Shown: positions 19,114 through 21,412 of the stretch, piece by piece | Layout: each line of letters begins with the position of its first letter | How positions within the stretch are numbered: position 1 is the stretch's first letter | Source of the DNA: Cladosporium sp. IMV 00045 | Taxonomy: Eukaryota > Ascomycota > Dothideomycetes > Cladosporiales > Cladosporiaceae | DNA: 21,412 nucleotides | Assembly: GCA_001931905.2 (NCBI GenBank) | Contig: MSJI02000466.1 | Span: 1 to 21,412, forward strand | Direction: 5' to 3' | Position numbers and translations under genes: made by a program | Notes under the pieces: generated by a model | What the model was told of the DNA's origin: nothing | Seen by the model: the letters and a program-made list of their open reading frames with translations, nothing else | Database searches by the model: none

Positions 19114-21093
19114 TCACAATCCGCGCTCGTAGCCATCCTCCTCGTGGATGGTGTCCCTCCTGCCTCGGCCCATCTCGCTCCCCGTCCTACTCCTGCCCAT
19201 ACGGCTGCCAGAGCTCTTCGATGAGCCACCACCGCCATGGTAGCTCTTCTCCCTGGGAGGCGAGCTTGAGCCGATGAACCACGTCTCGCCTTCGTCCGTC
19301 TGGCGGACTTCGAGCGTGGTGTTGATTGGAATGTTGAACACGGTCTCGCCGCGCTGGATCTGAATGGTCGAGTCCGCTTTGGACATTTTTGTAGACGAAG
19401 CGGCGCTCTTCTTGCTAGAGCCTGAGACGTGGCTCGAGGGTCTTCTTTCGATCGCTTGCGTTTGTGAGCGCTTAACGTTCTCCGCTGATAAAGCTGGTTG
19501 CGAGTGGCCTCGCATACTGGCTTGGTAGGCTTCCGCAGCTTCTTCTCGGAGACGCAGTGCTTTGCCTTCGGCTTGTTCGCGAGTAGGATAGTGGTACTTG
19601 CGGCCGTGGGCGTCTTCCACGATGTACTGTTGAGAAGAGTGTGTGCTCTGAGATAAGGAAGAAGACTTGTTCCGACCGGATGATGAACCGTTAGAGACGG
19701 AAGACTGGCGGCTGTGGCGATTTGACGAGGATGGAGAGTATGTCAGACGCTTGTCGATGGTATAGCGATGCGTGCGGTCGGAATCAATTCGGTCGTAGGT
19801 AGACACGTCGTTCTCCGAATGAGGTGCTCGCCGAGCACCTTCACGAGAGTGCCTGATGTCTGAAGGTGTGGTACGCGTAGTCCTCAGTGAAGGCCGTCGC
19901 GCAGGGACAAGAGTTGGTGGCGGCATTGCCCTTCTGTCTTCCAACTCTCGGTAGGTCCGTTCGCGTTCATGATCGCGCCTCTTGTTACGTTCATGGCGGC
20001 GGCGGTCCTCGTACTCCTCGTCATACTCACTTTCAGACGGGCTTGACTGAGATTCGGAATCGTACTCGACATCGTCAATTGGAAAGCTGCCGGGTATGTG
20101 TGACGAATGCCTTGCCGAGATGGGCGGCGGCTGGCTTGATTGCTGGTGTGATGTGTGTGAGCTCGTCGAGTCATGAGTTTGAGTTATTGGGTTGCTTTGG
20201 CGCGCTGAATATGTAGACGGCAAAGGTGGAGGGTAAGCCGAACTAGGCGATGAAGACAACGTGTTGTTTGTTGAAGCTGGAGGAAGATGAGATCCGTATG
20301 AGTTCCTTGGTGACCCTGAGCCGAGATAGGAAGCCATGTAACTCGCACCAGGGTATTGAGAGGTGTATGAACCAAGATAGGCAGACTGGGAGGGCGGTGG
20401 GCCATGCTGAGATCCCTGTGGCAGTCCAGCATACGGATAGCCAGACGTCTCGCCATAGCTACCAGCAGCCCAACTGACAGGCCGGCTGCGTGTAGTCGAT
20501 GAAGTCCTCGGGCGAGCTTGAGGCTGGGAACCATAAATGGGAATTGGCTGCGCAGCGGAACGCTGAGGTTGATGGTAAGATGGCGCCTGTACATAAGGAG
20601 ACGCTGCCATCGGGTTCTGTACGGGATAATGCGTAGAGTAGGAGTGTTGCTGTTGCGGTGGTGGTGGCCGATGAGGCAGGTCATACCGAGCACCTCTTGA
20701 ACTCGCGCAAGTTGGGTCCTGGCAGGTGGGGCTCGAGCATTTCGCTGGCTGTCGAGAGACCGAAGCCGATCGGGATGGTCGTGACTGGTGATGTTGGCTT
20801 TCCGTTCGATGAATCGTGGGTTTGCTTGATCTGGCGGTTATAGGCGGCGGAGCTTGCGCCGCCGGTTGATTGCTGGTGGCAGGGTGCGAGTTCGAACTGC
20901 TCGCCACTGTCGATGAGTATCCAGAATCACTGGCGGCATCTCTGGTTCGCAGCTTTTGAGGATGCGCCGATGGCCTCTTCGTGGGGCCATGTTTGCGCGC
21001 CTCTACTTTCGTGTTGGGTTGGGTGGTGCTGTCGTCGCTATTGTAATCCTCCACGCACGGGACTGGCGGGGGGTTTGAGCGAGTCTCGGACAT
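19114..21093 (-). CDS. Disordered Ser/Pro/Arg-rich protein of unknown function
   Basis: 659 residues from the ATG at 21093 (A at -3). The open frame runs to 21177 only through a GTG codon, so the ATG is preferred. Most of the protein is low complexity: Ser/Pro/Gln/Tyr-rich from about 60 to 350, and Asp/Glu/Arg-rich with RRHERNKRRDHER-like runs at about 360-400. A DSGYSS motif lies near the N terminus and a small Cys cluster (CSSPTCQDPTC) at about 120-130. Two ordered-looking islands stand out: about 489-527, with YHYPTREQAEGKALRLREEA, and about 575-609, with an alternating hydrophobic beta-like pattern ending in WFIGS. No domain is recognised. It could be a scaffold or regulator; that is only a guess from composition. 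Confidence 0.8.
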   Translation of the reverse strand: MSETRSNPPPVPCVEDYNSDDSTTQPNTKVEARKHGPTKRPSAHPQKLRTRDAASDSGYSSTVASSSNSHPATSNQPAAQAPPPITARSSKPTIHRTESQHHQSRPSRSASVSRQPAKCSSPTCQDPTCASSRGARYDLPHRPPPPQQQHSYSTHYPVQNPMAASPYVQAPSYHQPQRSAAQPIPIYGSQPQARPRTSSTTRSRPVSWAAGSYGETSGYPYAGLPQGSQHGPPPSQSAYLGSYTSQYPGASYMASYLGSGSPRNSYGSHLPPASTNNTLSSSPSSAYPPPLPSTYSARQSNPITQTHDSTSSHTSHQQSSQPPPISARHSSHIPGSFPIDDVEYDSESQSSPSESEYDEEYEDRRRHERNKRRDHERERTYRELEDRRAMPPPTLVPARRPSLRTTRTTPSDIRHSREGARRAPHSENDVSTYDRIDSDRTHRYTIDKRLTYSPSSSNRHSRQSSVSNGSSSGRNKSSSLSQSTHSSQQYIVEDAHGRKYHYPTREQAEGKALRLREEAAEAYQASMRGHSQPALSAENVKRSQTQAIERRPSSHVSGSSKKSAASSTKMSKADSTIQIQRGETVFNIPINTTLEVRQTDEGETWFIGSSSPPREKSYHGGGGSSKSSGSRMGRSRTGSEMGRGRRDTIHEEDGYERGL

Positions 21094-21412
21094 GATTAGG
21101 CGGGCCTGCAGAAGGCGAGATGAATCGACGACGGATTGACTGGGTTCGGCGTCGGCCACGCGAAGGTGTCTCCGCACTGGAGTCGTCCGGCGTTGCCTTG
21201 GTCCCGCAGCAGGGAGCGAGCGAACTTCGTCGAGTCGTGCGGTATCGTATTATTGAAGAAGAAGAAGGCGTCACCGCGCTGGAAGACAAGAAAGCTTTGT
21301 GAACATGCGCGAGGCCCTTTGATTCATTGTAGAGTGTGTGTCTCGGGAAGTACGGTCGTCACGAAGCAAAAGGAAACGTCAGAAGGCAAAAAAGTCCCAG
21401 GAAAGATGACTG
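21094..21412. promoter_or_regulatory. Upstream region of the disordered-protein gene
   Basis: Probably the leader and promoter of the minus-strand gene starting at 21093. A short AAG run lies at about 21255-21269. No separate gene is seen up to the window edge. Confidence 0.4.

Noticed and set aside
18565..19117. Lys/Arg-rich and Phe/Ser-rich frames near the AAG repeat
   Set aside because: Simple-sequence translations with no ordered segment.
21094..21177. N-terminal extension of the disordered protein
   Set aside because: It starts at a GTG codon. The first ATG, at 21093, has a good context.

Overview
The window looks like nuclear DNA of a filamentous ascomycete (Pezizomycotina; a Dothideomycete is my guess, not shown). 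Supporting signs are long, mostly intron-free genes with fungal domain architectures, one 59-base intron with a GTATGT donor, a CTAAC branch site and a CATAG acceptor, a Pol III gene with internal A and B boxes, and intergenic stretches rich in CT or GA. No bacterial, viral or transposon genes were recognised.

Layout. 1-1817 holds no convincing gene. At 1818-3116 (minus) lies a mitochondrial membrane TPR protein of Mgr3 type. It shares a 267-base head-to-head promoter with an SRAP/HMCES-type DNA-protein crosslink protein at 3384-4772 (plus). A tRNA-like Pol III gene with an apparent intron follows (5186-5324). A large Bud2-type RasGAP in two exons, with PH-like, C2 and RasGAP parts, occupies 6044-10374 (minus). 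From 10375 to about 12880 I see only leader and intergenic DNA.

The unusual part is 12.9-17.9 kb. A decayed minisatellite with a very regular period of about 88 bases (12880-13930) lies upstream of a gene at 14372-16105 for a coiled-coil protein with a single C-terminal membrane segment. Just before that segment the protein carries five TQT motifs, the core of the dynein light chain LC8 recognition motif, spaced 12-15 residues apart. Downstream is a second, more decayed repeat field that shares a motif with the upstream array (about 16390-17520). After it lies a broken copy of the TQT segment and the pre-membrane segment (17551-17850), with two stops that fit CpA-to-TpA change and one frameshift. 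I read this as a gene inside a repeat field next to the relic of its own duplicate.

The right side has purine-rich intergenic DNA with an AAG microsatellite and a Ser/Pro/Arg-rich, largely disordered protein of unknown function (19114-21093, minus).

The genes do not form a pathway. They are ordinary fungal neighbours (mitochondrial quality control, abasic-site repair, polarity GTPase control). The best candidate for something undescribed is the multivalent TQT membrane protein with its flanking repeats and relic.
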